A stretch of 64,000 nucleotides of DNA, from NCBI GenBank assembly GCA_965153455.1, contig OZ234495.1:15186875-15250874 (forward strand), written 5' to 3'. The notes under the pieces are model-generated. The model ran no database searches, was not told the DNA's origin, and saw only the letters and a list, made by a program, of their open reading frames with translations. This stretch comes from Sphagnum compactum (Eukaryota; Bryophyta; Sphagnopsida; Sphagnales). Made by a program: the position numbers and the translations under genes. This document shows positions 10,351-22,483 of this stretch, piece by piece; position 1 is the stretch's first letter; each line of letters begins with the position of its first letter.

Positions 10351-12830
10351 ATGATGAGCCTATTTCATTAACTCATCAAGATTTTGAGTCCTAAAGAGGC
10401 ATGTTTGAATTTCTCTCCAAGTTTGTGTAGTTATATAGATTAGAGCACTGGATATATGGGTAGGCAAAGCATGTGGGATAAAATTGCCCTCCTTACATTA
10501 AATCCCTTTTCCATTTCTCTTTTCTTTCTTTTGGTTGTATAAGATAGACAAGTTGGTGAGACTTAGTGGACCAAAGACCTTACAATCTTTAGATATTCCT
10601 CCTGTCTAGAGTTAAAAGAGGAACTTATGTAGAGCTTTGCTTGGGACACCCACGGCCATTTAGATTCTTCAAAACAAACAAGAAATGAGAAAAATATGGG
10701 GTACAAAAGAAAGGGGATCAATGTTTGGTGATGGGAGTGTTCAAACACTTTGTAATTTATACACATTTGTCTTCTTCATGGTTTTTTTTCTTCATTGTTC
10801 ATTTGCCTTTAGAGTTGAAAAAGGTCATGTAGGTTATGTAGAGCTCCTCTTGGCACACCCATAGTTGCTTAAATTGCTCAAAATGGACAAAAATGAAGAA
10901 TTTATGGGGTCTTGAAATGGAAAGGTCATTTTCTTGGAAAAACACACTTTGTGGTTTTTCTTTGTTGATCCTTTGCCTTAGGAGTTCAAAGAGGTTACGC
11001 AAAGGTTATTGCTTCTTTCCTACTTTATTTTATTTAAGCACCAAGAAATATTGTAACTCAAAAGTAGCAGCTTCTTAAAATAAACTCACATAAGACATGC
11101 AAACTTGCATAAGTGAGGCCCACAATTTTCTTTTCTTTTCTTTTGTCTCTTGATTCACAAAATCGATGAGGTTATAGAGTTATCCATAAAATGCCCCTCC
11201 TTTTGAGCCTTTCTTTCATCCCCTAAGCCTTTTTTCAACTTGTGTCATTGTTATCCGCAAAATAATAGAATTTTATGCAACTAATCAAAGATTAAATGCA
11301 TGAGGTTCCAAAATATTTATAGTTGTGATACACACACAAAAATATCATTAATCAAAACTATTTATAATTATAGTACACAATACCAACAGTGACTGGTTGA
11401 AGGCTATCAAGGCAAAAAAACACAAGATGAAACTCAGATTAGCACCAAATTTGGTCCTAATCGGAATTTCAATAACCCAATGTATTTTTTCACTATTTTC
11501 TTAAAATCTCATTACCTTTATGACCAAACAGGGGGGTATTGGTGCTATGTTTTCTTCATTTTGCAGATAACTCTTATATCTAGATTGCAACTTCAATGTT
11601 TTTTTTGAAAAAGCTAAAACCCAAATCCAACCTTGAACCTGGCTTCAAAATTATCTCAAATCAAACAAGCATCCAAAACTGGTCCCAACTTGAACTTGGA
11701 ATCGACAGGCCTCATAAAAGTCTAAAACCATTGACCCAAGAATTGGCAATCTAATAAATTGGATGAAGCCCTCAGAAGCAACAAGTTTTAATTCTTAAAA
11801 ACATTCCTTAGATTCAGAAGGAAAGGATTTTCCATTTTGCAGAAGAAAAAAAATCTAGACCCAAACCACATGATTCTTCTAAAAACCAAGAATTCAACCA
11901 ACACTGATTGTAATTGGTGTTTTTCCCCCTAATTTTTTGAGAGAGCTAAGTAATAATCATCCACAAGACAATTTAGCCAAATCTGATTATAATCAAAATT
12001 TGAACGCAAAAACCAAAAAAAAAAAAAAACATTTCCATATATTGTTTGCTCTCTACTGGAACTTAATATAAAAAATGAGTTTTTTTGTATTAGTGTTCCA
12101 AAAATTTGGTGACTAGGAAACCCACAAAACAACAATTAGTTTTTCACCATCTTTTTTCAATAATTGCTACCTAGAAAAAATTCAGCAGAAAAACAATTCC
12201 ATGCTTGGAACCTCTTGAATGGAGGGAACAATAAATTCAACAAGAAAAGAATTCAAAAGAAACTGATATAAAGCAATTTTCTTTTCTTTTCCAATTCATT
12301 CAAAACAAAGTCTTTAAGAACTTTTGCAGCTTTTGTTTCCCCAATTCCCCAATTAAATGAGAGAGAATGAAAGAGAAAAAAAAATCAAAAAAACCAATCT
12401 GCTGGTTATGCTTTTTTTCTTCAGGCCTACTATAGTCAAATTACTTTCACTATTCGAGGCCCCAAGAAAGTGAGTACAAGGGGCCCCTTGTTGCTTTGTA
12501 ATGAAGATGAGCTTCAAAACTAGGCAACAACTAGGGCCCCATCCAAAGGTTGGATCACCTCCAACTTTAGATAGGGGCCCACTTTGTGGTTGGAGCAACC
12601 TCCAACCTCAGCCCTGGTGCCCCCACTTGGCATCTCATGAGGTCCCGTGGATGGTCCTTTTTAGGTAGGGCATGGTACAACAAAATGATGATGCAACAAA
12701 TTTGTTGAAAGAAGCTTCTCATGAAGTCATATAAAGTCTTTGTGTCAGGCACTACTTGTTGGTAGTTGATCAATAATCTTTCTTTTGACCCATAATAATC
12801 TTTCTTTCAAGGTTTCATTACTAGGATTGA
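10351..12830. other. No gene recognised
   Basis: Short chance frames only. A copy of the dispersed palindromic repeat lies at 11951-11992 (AATAATCATCCACAAGACAA then TTTAGCCAAATCTGATTATA). Between 12470 and 12620 short GGGGCCC and CCTCCAAC segments recur, giving a GC-richer patch without a coding signature. Confidence 0.55.
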
Positions 12831-12839
12831 GATTATCCT

Positions 12840-13105
12840 AATTAAATCAAGATTAAGGTCCTTCCTTCCTCCATGTCCTTCGATTAAGGTCCTTCCTTTC
12901 TCCATGTCGTTTGGACTAAGGTCCTTTCTTTCTCCACGTCCTTTCTCTTGGAATTCAATTAGGGTTTGGAATGTCCTAATTAATTTAGGATTAAGGACTT
13001 TCCTTCCTTCATGTCATTTGTTTTGGTGTTCCATAAAGGGTTGTTAGAATGTCCTAATTAAACTAGGATTTAGATCCTTCCTTCCTCCATGCCCTTCTTG
13101 TTCAG
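12840..13105 (+). repeat. Degenerate tandem repeat, CCTTCCTTCCTCCATGTC type
   Basis: Five imperfect units carrying GATTAAGGTCCTTCCTTCCT followed by CCATGTCCTTTG-like sequence occur, spaced first ~33 bp apart and then ~75 bp apart, with AATGTCCTAATTAA blocks inserted between the later units. It is a decayed minisatellite without coding potential. Confidence 0.65.
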
Positions 13106-13966
13106 TTTTTGTAATAAAGTTTCACTACAAAGAATATGGTTTTTCTTTGGGGGAGGCAGCCTTGGCTCAAAACATAAGTGTTGCTACTTTGCGTGCTTCA
13201 TTTCTCTTAGGTTAACTTTGTGGTTCATTGATTCTAGTGTAAAATGTATGTGATGTTTATGATAGTTTGACATTAATGCAATATGTGCAAGTTAGTAGTA
13301 TTTTCAGTATAATTGAAGATCAAATGATCTTTTTGTTGCAACATGAGTATTTGAGGTACACATATACTATAGCTCTAGAAATAACAAGCACATACAACAT
13401 ATATTCCTCCACTTGTTCATGATATATTACAATGTCATTGATTTGCATTCTTATTCATATTCTCCATGCAATGTCTAAATGGAATCATGTGCACAATACT
13501 CTTTCAATCTCAACTTCTAGTACATTTGTACCCTGCATTCGAAGGGTTGCATTTTAAAATATAGTGTATCTTGTCCTTGTTATGAGAGAACTAGTTAAGT
13601 AGGGAATTGTGAAAGAGTAGATTTATGAGGAACAAGTTTCTTGACACATTCTTCAAAATGCTTTGTTGGGCTTTGGAAGAGATTCTTAAGTTTGGCTTTG
13701 TGTAAAGCTTTTTGTTCGTTTGTTGATGCGAAGAACATAAACATGATCATAATATTAAACACCTTGAATGATCCACACAAAATCCAAATTCAACTTAGAA
13801 TTAACTTTTTGAATCATGCGCATGGCAAAAATGTTCAAAATTTATGAAGGAAGGATAACACCAAGTTAGTTAATCTGATTTTTTGATAAACCATGTTTGA
13901 TATTGTGGAGTGAAATTGGTATGACCAAGGCACTGGTGCTATGACCTTCTATGCCATAATAACGCC

Positions 13967-14175
13967 TCCTTACCTTTGAAAGGTAAGGTCTACAAGTCCT
14001 TGCCACAATGTTGTTATCTTGGTAGGCAATTCACCCCAAGACTCTTTTCAAAGTACAGGTACTTCTGCCACAATGTTGTTTTCTTGGTAGGTAATTGAAC
14101 CAAAGACTACTTTCCAACATGCAGGTACTTCTGCCACTATGTTATATTGGTAGGCCATTCACCCTAAGACTTCAC
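13967..14175 (+). repeat. ~65-bp tandem repeat (three units) preceded by a palindrome
   Basis: The palindrome CCTTACCTTTG/AAAGGTAAGG (one-base centre) lies at about 13968-13988. Three units of about 60-70 bp follow, each with CTTGCCACAATGTTGTTATC- or CTTCTGCCACAATGTTGTTT-like sequence, a TTGGTAGGCAATTCACCC-like block, and CAAGACT. Confidence 0.6.
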
Positions 14176-16190
14176 AATTCTCATGGGATCTTTTAACCAA
14201 TGCATCCTAGCTAAGTTGCACCTTTAGCTCAAACACAAATTGCTTCAAAAACTTCCTGTGTGTAACTGACCACCAAGGAAATCTTGAATTTTTCCATGTA
14301 AAATTATTTGTTTGATGAGTGAAGAAAACAATGTATTATCTTTGTTCAAAAATGGATTAAAATCATTGAAATTTTGGTCCCATAATATACCCTTTGAGTT
14401 CCCTATGTTTTCTAACTACAAGTGTTTTTCATTAGAGGTTTTTGAGTGTTTTTCTTCCATAGGAAATGTTGAAGTCAGCTTGCTTATACAACTACTTCTC
14501 CCAAGCTCATTAGCAAGATATATGTATTACTTTGTATCCATGTGTGTCAAAGGTTTAGGGGTTAGGGTTTTGGAGCTTACAAGCATAACACAACATAGCT
14601 GAAATTCTTCCAAGCTAGACAAGTATGGAATGGTGGATGTACAGTCTCTCCATTACTCCCTTGTAGATACAAAATAAGAGCATATAAACTGCATCATAGG
14701 AATGACAGACGACTGTGGAATAATGGTTAGGATTACCTTGTGTGAGGAAAATCTCATATTGTATTCGGTTGTAACCAGGAATTTGCGGATCTGGGATTCC
14801 ATGAAAGAGCACAATTACCAACATGTTAGGCAGGCATAAATGCGGAGAGATATTGAGTACTTCAGTTTAGAATACCTATTTCAAATCCAAAGTACTAGCA
14901 TATATTTCCATAAGGCAGTGGACAAAAGCAAAGGAACTTAGACTACAATATGTAGGTATACATGATCAGGTGCAGGGGAGATATCTAATGTTGGGTTCAG
15001 AACGAAGTTTGGACCATTAACCCATGAATGTGATTTTCTGCTCATCCACATGGTGAATTGGGATTGGATTCTAACCATTTGATGTGAAACCCTAATATCT
15101 AATGTTCATTACTGTATAGGACCAAAAATCAAATTATAACACTCAGAATCTTTAAGGTTTGCTCTTATGATGACATTCCATCAAAGCCCTCTAGGTGTTG
15201 AGACTAATAGAAGTTTTAAAAGGTGTGAGGTTAGATTTCAACTGTCCCTAACCTCATATGTCCATAGGTATTCCATCCTTGCACAATGCCACATTTCCTC
15301 AGTAGTTTGTATAAAGCTCAAAGAAGAAAACACAACTATCTGCTAACACTTCAAATACCAGCTGTTGTTACCTGTCATATCTTTGCAGTATTGTACCCCA
15401 CCCAGCCCAATTCCATATACTGGAACACATAGGAGAAATTGCTGAGACACGGTCCCAAAAAATTGTTACAATGAATACCTGCACATTCATAGCACATAGA
15501 GACAACCTGTCAACAAAACTGCCAATTCATGCAAATACATGGGCAAGCACATACTAATGCTTTAGCACTTACAAGAAAACTTTTAAAACTGTACCAGACA
15601 CAATAAACCTACTCAAAATGAATGCAGGAACATGGTTCAACAAGTTATTTGCTGGCATCTGCACACCATGCAAAACTTAATGAACAGCCATAAGATCAGA
15701 GAAAGCTGCAAAACAAGATTCAAAGACTTTTTTTGGGGACTAAAACAATTACCTAGAAAAGCTCAAACTTCTCAGTAAGAGGGTGAAAAAAACACAGTTC
15801 TTTCTTTCAGTGGAAGCTTATCAAATACCCATTTGCATCTGTGACATTGCATCACAAGCATTAAAAATGCGGAATGCTACTTACTGCATCAACTGGCATT
15901 ACAATACCACCTCCACTACACCTCTACAGTTATAATAACCAAATTGTATTCTCCATTGCATGATCAATCTAAGTAATGCAGACACTCATACGAAGCATCC
16001 ATCCTGCAAAGAAAATGCTGCAACAGTTCATTGGAATCCCGCCTAGGGCCTTTACATGCACCTCATATTCAGGAAGGAGTTCATAGTAGGCATAGGGATT
16101 TGAAACCCTAATTCAAAGTGCACTGTAAATTAGGACCTCTCAGGTTGGCCCAACATGTACCATGCATAGAGAGAAAGAAACAAGCTTTCA
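14176..16190. other. No confirmed gene; possible introns or minor exons of a minus-strand gene
   Basis: On the minus strand, AG- and GT-bounded open stretches occur near 14720-14777 (acceptor TCCCAG, donor CAAG/GTAATCC) and near 16000-16110 (frame NPYAYYELLPEYEVHVKALG). They could be exons of the candidate at 16199-16585, but I could not join them in phase, so none is called as a gene. Confidence 0.3.
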
Positions 16191-16198
16191 AAGGATTA

Positions 16199-16585
16199 GG
16201 ATTGTACCATGGGAAGGAGGTCTCCACCAAAGAGCTCTCTCTCCATCAAACCCTTTGTCACAACCCCCTGAACAAACCATGACAACATGGCTTGCAATGC
16301 CTCCATACGTCTAGGGTTTTCATGCCCAGCTAGGGATGATGTTTGTCTCTCTGCACACAAAACAGAAGAAGATTCACACCCAGAAGAATGATTCACACTC
16401 TTGTGCAACTTCCTTCTTGGAGGGAGAAACATGCATGCCTTCCTAGAACAGCAGATCCCAGTGGAGCTTCTGTTCTGACCAACACTTGAGATTTCGACAC
16501 AGTTGTTGAGGAGCTTGTAAAGCAGACCTGTGGAACTCATACAAAGGGAAATTTTTGTCAAACAAAAATGCGCCACAGTCACCAA
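16199..16585 (-). CDS. Possible first exon of an unrecognised minus-strand gene
   Basis: A 129-codon frame is open on the minus strand. It begins MVTVAHFCLTKISL, has a Ser/Cys/Arg-rich middle (NRSSTGICCSRKACMFLPPR) and ends RRMEALQAMLSWFVQGVVTK, GLMERELFGGDLLPM. The last codons are followed by GTACAA, a possible splice donor directly after ATG, so the true product may continue in exons to the left. The Ser/Arg-rich start followed by an amphipathic segment would suit an organelle transit peptide, but this is inference. The start lies ~830 bp from the start codon of the plus-strand J-protein gene, so the two could be divergently transcribed. I do not recognise the family. Confidence 0.35.
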
Positions 16586-16656
16586 ATTTGGAGGAAATGT
16601 TTTCTGAAATCGTTTAGCAGGATACCTACTTAGAATTTCTACTTCCCTCTCTGACC

Positions 16657-16746
16657 TATAGCCAAAATCTGGCTAATTATTCTTGTGGATGAGGCCAAAT
16701 TTGGCTAATTCTTCTTCTTGTTGATGATCGCCAGTGTGGCCACTAC
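16657..16746 (-). repeat. Two adjacent copies of the palindromic-core dispersed repeat
   Basis: TATAGCCAAAATCTGGCTAA and, 35 bp later, GGCCAAATTTGGCTAATTCT followed by GATGATCGCCAGTGTGGCCA are tandem partial copies in the same orientation. They lie in the intergenic space ~670 bp upstream of the J-protein start codon. Confidence 0.65.
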
Positions 16747-16796
16747 ATTTCTCTACGTGCAAATTTTCTTATCATATAGAAAATGTCATTAAGTTG

Positions 16797-16907
16797 TAGG
16801 GGAGGTTCCAGTACGAGTGTGTTCTCGTGAGGGAGGGAAACCTGAGGGCGTGAGCCCGAGGGTGTTCCCGAACCTCAGGAGAACACACAAGTATGGGAAC
16901 CTCCCTA
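16797..16907. mobile_element. Foldback (nested palindrome) element, ~110 bp
   Basis: The left arm AGGGGAGGTTCCAGTACGAG then TGTGTTCTC pairs with the right arm GAGAACACACAAGTATGGGA then ACCTCCCT. Inside, CCTGAGG pairs with CCTCAGG. A second element with the same arms lies at 29769-29874 and a half copy at 29903-29950, so this is a repeated MITE-like hairpin family. Confidence 0.65.
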
Positions 16908-17289
16908 TATTCTCTTTTTATTTCCTTGCTTCTTTCCCAATTCGTAGAAAAGAAATATTTCCATGGGAATGTGGGAACATACAAAATTAGGGGAACGCCC
17001 TGGCTAACGGCCCAGGGTTCTTCTGCTGGCGGAAGATCCCTCAAAATACACATAGAAATTTTTAAAAGGAGTTGTTTACTTAATGTGAAAAATAAGATTT
17101 TTATCATATTGGAAATTTTTATTCTGTGGAAAGGAGCAAAGAAGTAGAAATGCAGAATGTGAAAGAGAAAGAAAAAGAAGATGAATTAAAGTGGCGAGCA
17201 CTGAGGTGGGGGTCAATGAAATGGATGAACAGCAGCTATTCATTCATTCAGTTATTCGTACATTCTCGCCCTTGGATATGGGGTGGAAG

Positions 17290-17350
17290 CAGACGGAGAT
17301 TACGAGAAAGCAGCCGGAGATCACGAGGAAGCCGACGGAGATTACGAGGT
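17290..17350 (+). repeat. Three ~21-bp repeats in the leader of the J-protein gene
   Basis: CGGAGATTACGAG, CGGAGATCACGAG and CGGAGATTACGAG recur at ~21-bp intervals. The frame in phase with the J protein stays open back to a stop at 17226 but contains no ATG before 17412, so the repeats are read here as 5' untranslated leader. Confidence 0.6.
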
Positions 17351-17411
17351 ACTCGAGACACTGACAGAAGAAGAGGAAGCGGAAGGAAGACGAAGAAGGA
17401 AAGAGCGAGCG

Positions 17412-20167
17412 ATGGCGATGGCGGTGCTGAGCGTCAGAGCGGCTATGCCCGTCTCTTCTACGCGAGCTGCCGCTGCTGCGCATACGGAGTTCTATGACCT
17501 TCTCAGAGTGGACAAGAAAGCCTCCTCCTCGCAGCTCAAGACCGCTTACAGGAAACTGGCGTTGGAGCATCACCCGGATGTCAGCCAACATCCTGATGCC
17601 AATCGTCGCTTCGCTCAACTCAGCAATGCCTACGAAGTTAGTATTGTCTCTCATTTTTCTCGTTCGCACTCTTTCTCTTTCTCTTTTTTTTTATGGCAGG
17701 ATTTTCGGATCTTAGCGAACATCCTTATGTCAATCGTCGCTCAACTTACCAATTCCCCCTAAGAAGTTACTAGTGTCTCTTCTTTCTCGCTGTTTTCTCC
17801 TTCTCTTTCTCTTCCTAGGGTTTTATGACTGCACTCATTTGTCATGTTTAGCTTCAAAATGTTGTCGTGGAGATTCTCTGCAATTCATAGCTATGCAAGT
17901 ATCTAGAAGAATGTGTGAGATCCTTTGTAGAAGAATTTTTTTTCAAACGGTGGTGGCGATGGTGGTTTCATTCAGCAACTTCAATTGAATATACCGCAGT
18001 ACCTTTACCATTCTGGCAATAATTATATCAATAAATGCCGAATTTCTCAGAAGCAGCTGCTTGCAATGCCAAAAGTTCTAGAAATTTGTATGACATTACT
18101 ATTGACTGCTTGCCCTAAAGCTTGGTGGTGCAGTGTGCCTAAGTAGTGCAAAATCACTTGGCATTTTTTTTCCCACCTCAACTGTAGGAATTTCAGGAAT
18201 TCTTTATTTATAATGACAAAGTGAAAAAGCAAGGGAAAAAAAATCATCAAGAAGAGGCTGCAACAGTAAGGGTACTATGGTAGTCTGGATTTCATAATTA
18301 TCAGTTCTTGAGTGATATTTCAACTCTACAGAGTACTTTGTATATCCTCGTTGTTTCTGTAGAGGTAGGTCAAGTAATAGGTGGGGGAGGTATATGTGGA
18401 ATGGGGAGACACTTGCAGGTACTCATTGATCCAGAGCTGCGAGCAGTGTATGATGTGTCAGGGGAGAAAGGTCTGAGGGGTAGGGAGAGCAAGAACAGGG
18501 GGGCGGCATGGGCTGTCTGGGAATCCTGGGACGAGTTCAAACCCTTTCAGAGAAAGTTGGTTGCATTTCAAACTTTACATTACTGTGGTTTCCATGGTGT
18601 GTTTCCACATGAAAAGCTTCCAGTTTCCAACATCTCTATTTGTTCCTGTCTACAAATCTTTCTACTTCAGTGAAAGTTGTCAAGGGCTTCTCTGTTTTCA
18701 AGTATCTTGACTTGTGTTCAACATTCGTGGAGAAGACATCTGCATGCCATGGATTTCAAGTGTTGTAGATGTTTCTCGAGGTTGATTAATCCATTTTCTC
18801 CATCAATAACTGATGTGCAATTTTGTCTTGTGCAACTCCTACAGGACTAGGAAAGGTGATGCACGTTCCATTGCAGCAGCACGGTCAGGTGTTCAAGGCT
18901 TAAGCAATGAGGAAGGAGGTGAAGTGACAGAAGCTCAGTCTGGTGATGTGGTGGAATACCCACTCTCAGTTGTCATCAAAGCTCAACATCAAGATGGCCG
19001 CAACAAAGGTTAATTTTCTCCTTTGATTCCAAGAGTTTCCAGTAGTTTTCAAGTTTCACAATATTGAATTCAGCTGGAGCAAGATGGATGCAGCAAGTGC
19101 AGACTAGGAATCATTTTGGGCTCCACTCTGACATTTGGGAACATCTAACTTGTGTACTTGGTGAAATCATGGGGGGTTTTGATCTGCAGGTGTTGGCCTT
19201 GTTGTGAGTCGGAACAAGGGTGAGTACATTGGACTGTTTACAATGTAATCCCTAAATTTTGCTATATTGTGAACTCATCATCAATTATCACAAGTTCAGC
19301 TTGTCAGGAATGGAGTATATATATATATATAAGATCATGAAGTGCAGGACATGCATAATCAGGACATTTACACAGCCTGTTTGCAATGGACAGATCGACA
19401 GGACCGGCACAAATTATCCCCTGAGGTGACCAGATCTCTCCCCCTTTCTTCAGAATGTCCAAAGTCTGCATGCTCCCTAGAAATTCTAAACCCTGAGTGC
19501 TTCCAAAGTGTGGTATTGCCTAGGCAGAGGCCACTCAATCGGTAAGCCCCAATTGCTTCCTTGAAATTATTAAGTCCTGATAGCTACTAAGTGTACATAT
19601 TGTCAGGAAAAAATGAGTGCTCAAATACAGTGCAATCACTCAATTTGCTAGGCCCTAAAAGTTTTCAACCCTTACACCTGAAACATAAAGATGGCTGGAC
19701 CCATCAAGGATGGGTTTGGCAAATAATGATTTTAATGGTCCTGCCATGATGGTTGATGTGTTCTTTCTTATTTTGTGAGCTGTTTTCTGTTTCAGAACCT
19801 AGAACTAGTAGAGATTGAGCCACTCTTCAAAGAACCCGAGAGCCAGGCATGGCGGCCTGATCCAATGGAAGGAGCTGCTTTTTCCTCTCTGCATGATTTG
19901 CGAGTTCTGCATGCGGTATACACAATGCTCTCTGTTTGGTCATATTCAAAGGGTTAACAATTGAATATGATATTAGCCCAGCACCTTGCTGGTTCCAATT
20001 TCAAATGACTGGTTTATGTATGTAGCTGTTACAAGTGATGAACGTTGATTTGGTCTGCTTTGTGGTTCAAACAGGAATATGATCGCATTTCCGACATGTG
20101 GATGATCTTGGATGAGCTGTCACCTGATTGTGACAGCCCTGTTTATGCAGAGGAAATCATTCTTTGA
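17412..20167 (+). CDS. J-domain (DnaJ-like) protein, probably plastid-targeted, seven exons
   Basis: A co-chaperone that would stimulate an Hsp70 through its J domain. Exons: 17412-17636, 18419-18555, 18845-19008, 19190-19219, 19343-19425, 19796-19915 and 20075-20167; all junctions keep frame with GT/AG sites, giving about 283 aa. Residues 1-23 (MAMAVLSVRAAMPVSSTRAA...) are Ala/Ser/Arg-rich with no acidic residue, like a transit peptide. The J domain spans ~24-90: FYDLLRVDKKASSSQLKTAY, HHPDV with the HPD triad intact, then AYEVLIDPELRAVYD across the first junction. The C-terminal half (DVVEYPLSVVIKAQ, GLVVSRNK, VEIEPLFKEPESQAWRPDP, DDLSPDC-like MILDELSPDC) resembles plant plastid J proteins of type C; I do not give a symbol. 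No G/F region or zinc finger is present. The fifth acceptor is the least certain: using 19348 with an earlier donor gives a product a few residues shorter. Confidence 0.85.
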
Positions 20168-20420
20168 GGCAAAGAGTGAATCCTTTCTTGGGCTTGCAAC
20201 ACAATTTTCAGGTCAGATCATTGCAAGAGATTGCAGAGTCTCAGAAAAATTCTGGGGCATGAAAGCATCATTTTATACTAGTTAACTTTACATCTTGTTT
20301 TGGTTCCCCAACCCTCTAACACATCTAGACTACTTAACTTTGTTATTTTGTTAGCTTTACATCTTGTTTTGGCTGCTGGTTCACTAGGTTGGTTACTTTC
20401 AGAATCAATCAGGTTCAAAC

Positions 20421-20845
20421 CAGTGTTGGGTGGTTCTTTACTTTTATGAAGAACATTCGGTTCCAGTTCTAAAAATTAAATTAGAACCGTCTCAGTTCTG
20501 GTTTCACACATAAATGGAACTGGGAATATGGAATATGGGAATATATGGTTTTGGTTCCGGTTCTGATGATCAGACCAGGTCTGGTTTGGTTCTTTAGAAC
20601 CCAGACCAGAAACAGCAGTTAACCGCTAGTTAACCACAGTTCTAGTCACTTTTGTTTTCAAAGGTTCCAGTTCCACACAACTATAGAACTGGAACCCAGT
20701 TCTGGGTTTGGTTCTTAAAAAAATTAAAGTCCAGTTCTGTTTTCAATTCTAGTTCTGAAAATCAGACTGGTTCGGCTCAGTTCTTACTAACTGGAACTGG
20801 AACCAGCGGTTCTGACCCGCCAAAGTGGTTACCCACCCAACACTG
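20421..20845. mobile_element. hAT-type MITE with 8-bp target-site duplication
   Basis: The element starts CAGTGTTGGGTGGTTCTTTA and ends with ACCCACCCAACACTG, giving inverted CAGTGTTGGGTGG termini typical of hAT. It is flanked by GTTCAAAC (20413-20420) and GTTCAAAG (20846-20853), an 8-bp duplication with one mismatch. The 425-bp interior is built of GGTTCTGGTTC-like motifs in both orientations and encodes nothing. It lies 254 bp downstream of the J-protein stop codon, near its polyadenylation region. Confidence 0.8.
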
Positions 20846-20853
20846 GTTCAAAG

Positions 20854-21745
20854 TTCAAACATAGATTGAATCAGATTTAGGGTTTCCATCAGCCTACTTT
20901 GATTTTCCTAATTTATGTGGTGAGCTTGTACAACATGCTTCAATTGCTAGGAAGATTCAGCGCCTTTCAAAAGCCTCCAAAGTTTTTTTTAGTTGGAAAT
21001 TGAACATGATATGCATGAGTACAATCTTCTTGTTGCTCAATCAACTTCCCTGCAAACATAAATTGCGGCTACACTTTTTGACTCATTGCCTTGTTTGTCT
21101 ATATTCCTGACATTCTCTTTATTCTCACCTTTTCACCAAAAACCAAATTCTTGACGTCTTTGTAAATCTAATGTAATCACGTTAGATAACCAGCTCAAAA
21201 CTTCAGAGGTAGTAAAAAATAGTTAGGAACTGTACAACTCACCCAACAAAGTTAGGGAATGGTATCAATGTGATATTGAAGAGACCTAATCATGTCAAGA
21301 AGCTCAGTCTCCTTTTCCTCCCTTACACCTACTGTCAATCTCTTCATAACCATAATTCTCCATCACACTTTTGCAGCAATCCAACACCAAAGCTCTCCAG
21401 TCTCAGACCACCCAACTACTAAAGGCTCAAAGCTTAAGGCTTGGAACTTTTGCATAATTCTAGAGGATATGTACCGAAATCTGAGACAATGAGGATGGCA
21501 CTTTGAAGACATACCCCAAGTTCCCAATCTGGAGGCCTACTGTCTTTTCTTCACCAATTTTGCAATCTCCACTTTCGCAATATCTGATGAATGCATCTGG
21601 GTCAGTAACATGCAGTGACTTCTTTTGTGGGAACTCTTAGAAATTTTCAACCTCAAAAATGAAAAGGGAATACCTAATCTATTACAGGTTCCTTTTTTTT
21701 CTAAACACATTCTTCAAATTTTCCAGAAAAAATGCCATTTGGGGA
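20854..21745. other. No gene recognised
   Basis: Short frames only; no motif or repeat stands out on either strand. Confidence 0.5.
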
Positions 21746-21747
21746 AG

Positions 21748-21902
21748 AAAATTCATCATGTTTTGACACAGGTGTAGGGTAATGCCCAAGGAGTAGGGAG
21801 TTCGAGAAGCAAGTGCCCCTTGGCTCTTGAAGGGCACTTACTTCTCCAACGCCCTTGCTCCAATAGTATTACCCAAGTGTAAAAAATGATGCAACTTTTT
21901 TT
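21748..21902. repeat. Long imperfect hairpin, ~150 bp, arms ~65 bp
   Basis: The left arm (CATCATGTTTTGACACAGGT, GTAGGGTAATGCCCAAGGAG, then GAGAAGCAAGTGCCC) pairs with the right arm (GGGCACTTACTTCTCCAACG, GCCCTTGCTCCAATAGTATT, then ACCCAAGTGTAAAAAATGAT) around a ~13-nt loop CTTGGCTCTTGAA. Pairing continues outward into the flanking A/T runs. A MITE is the simplest reading; a hairpin this size could also yield small RNAs if transcribed. Confidence 0.7.
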
Positions 21903-22483
21903 TTAATTTTAATTCTTGTGATACCCAACAAATGTCACAAGAAAAAAAAGAAAAAAATTTAAACATGCATTTTGAAAAATATTTTGTTGTTGGTGCAATC
22001 TCTCTTCTTGTCTATAAGTTAGCATTTGTAATAAGCATTTGAACAAAATATCAATCTAACTTACAACAAAAACTCAGTAAGTATAAAAACCCACATGGGA
22101 CTGAAAGGCACTTTAGATGAGGATTTCCAAGGGGGATCCAAGGGGGAAGGTCCAACAAAATGAAACAAGGTTGAAAGCTAGAAATTGGACCCAAGATCTT
22201 TAGATGAGGATCCAAGACCAATTCAAGCCAATTTGAGGTGGTATTTACATGGCATCATTTTGGAAGGAAAGACGGAAAAATTCCATTGGTCTAGACCAAA
22301 AAATGGAGCTAAAAGGAAAGCTCATGGTTTGGAGAACCAAGATGTAAACTAAAGTCCAAGGTTGTATCCATTTTTCATTGTTTTTTAAGTTGAAATTATA
22401 TGAGAATGGAAGATATTTTGTGGATCAAGGACATTGTTGAAAGCATACCCACCACTTTGCTAATTCTTGATTAGAATAACTAA

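Noticed and set aside
17126-17669. Alternative frames of 123 (+) and 141 (-) codons over the J-protein first exon
   Set aside because: Arg/Ser-rich shadows; the J-domain frame with HPD and in-phase splicing is clearly the coding one.
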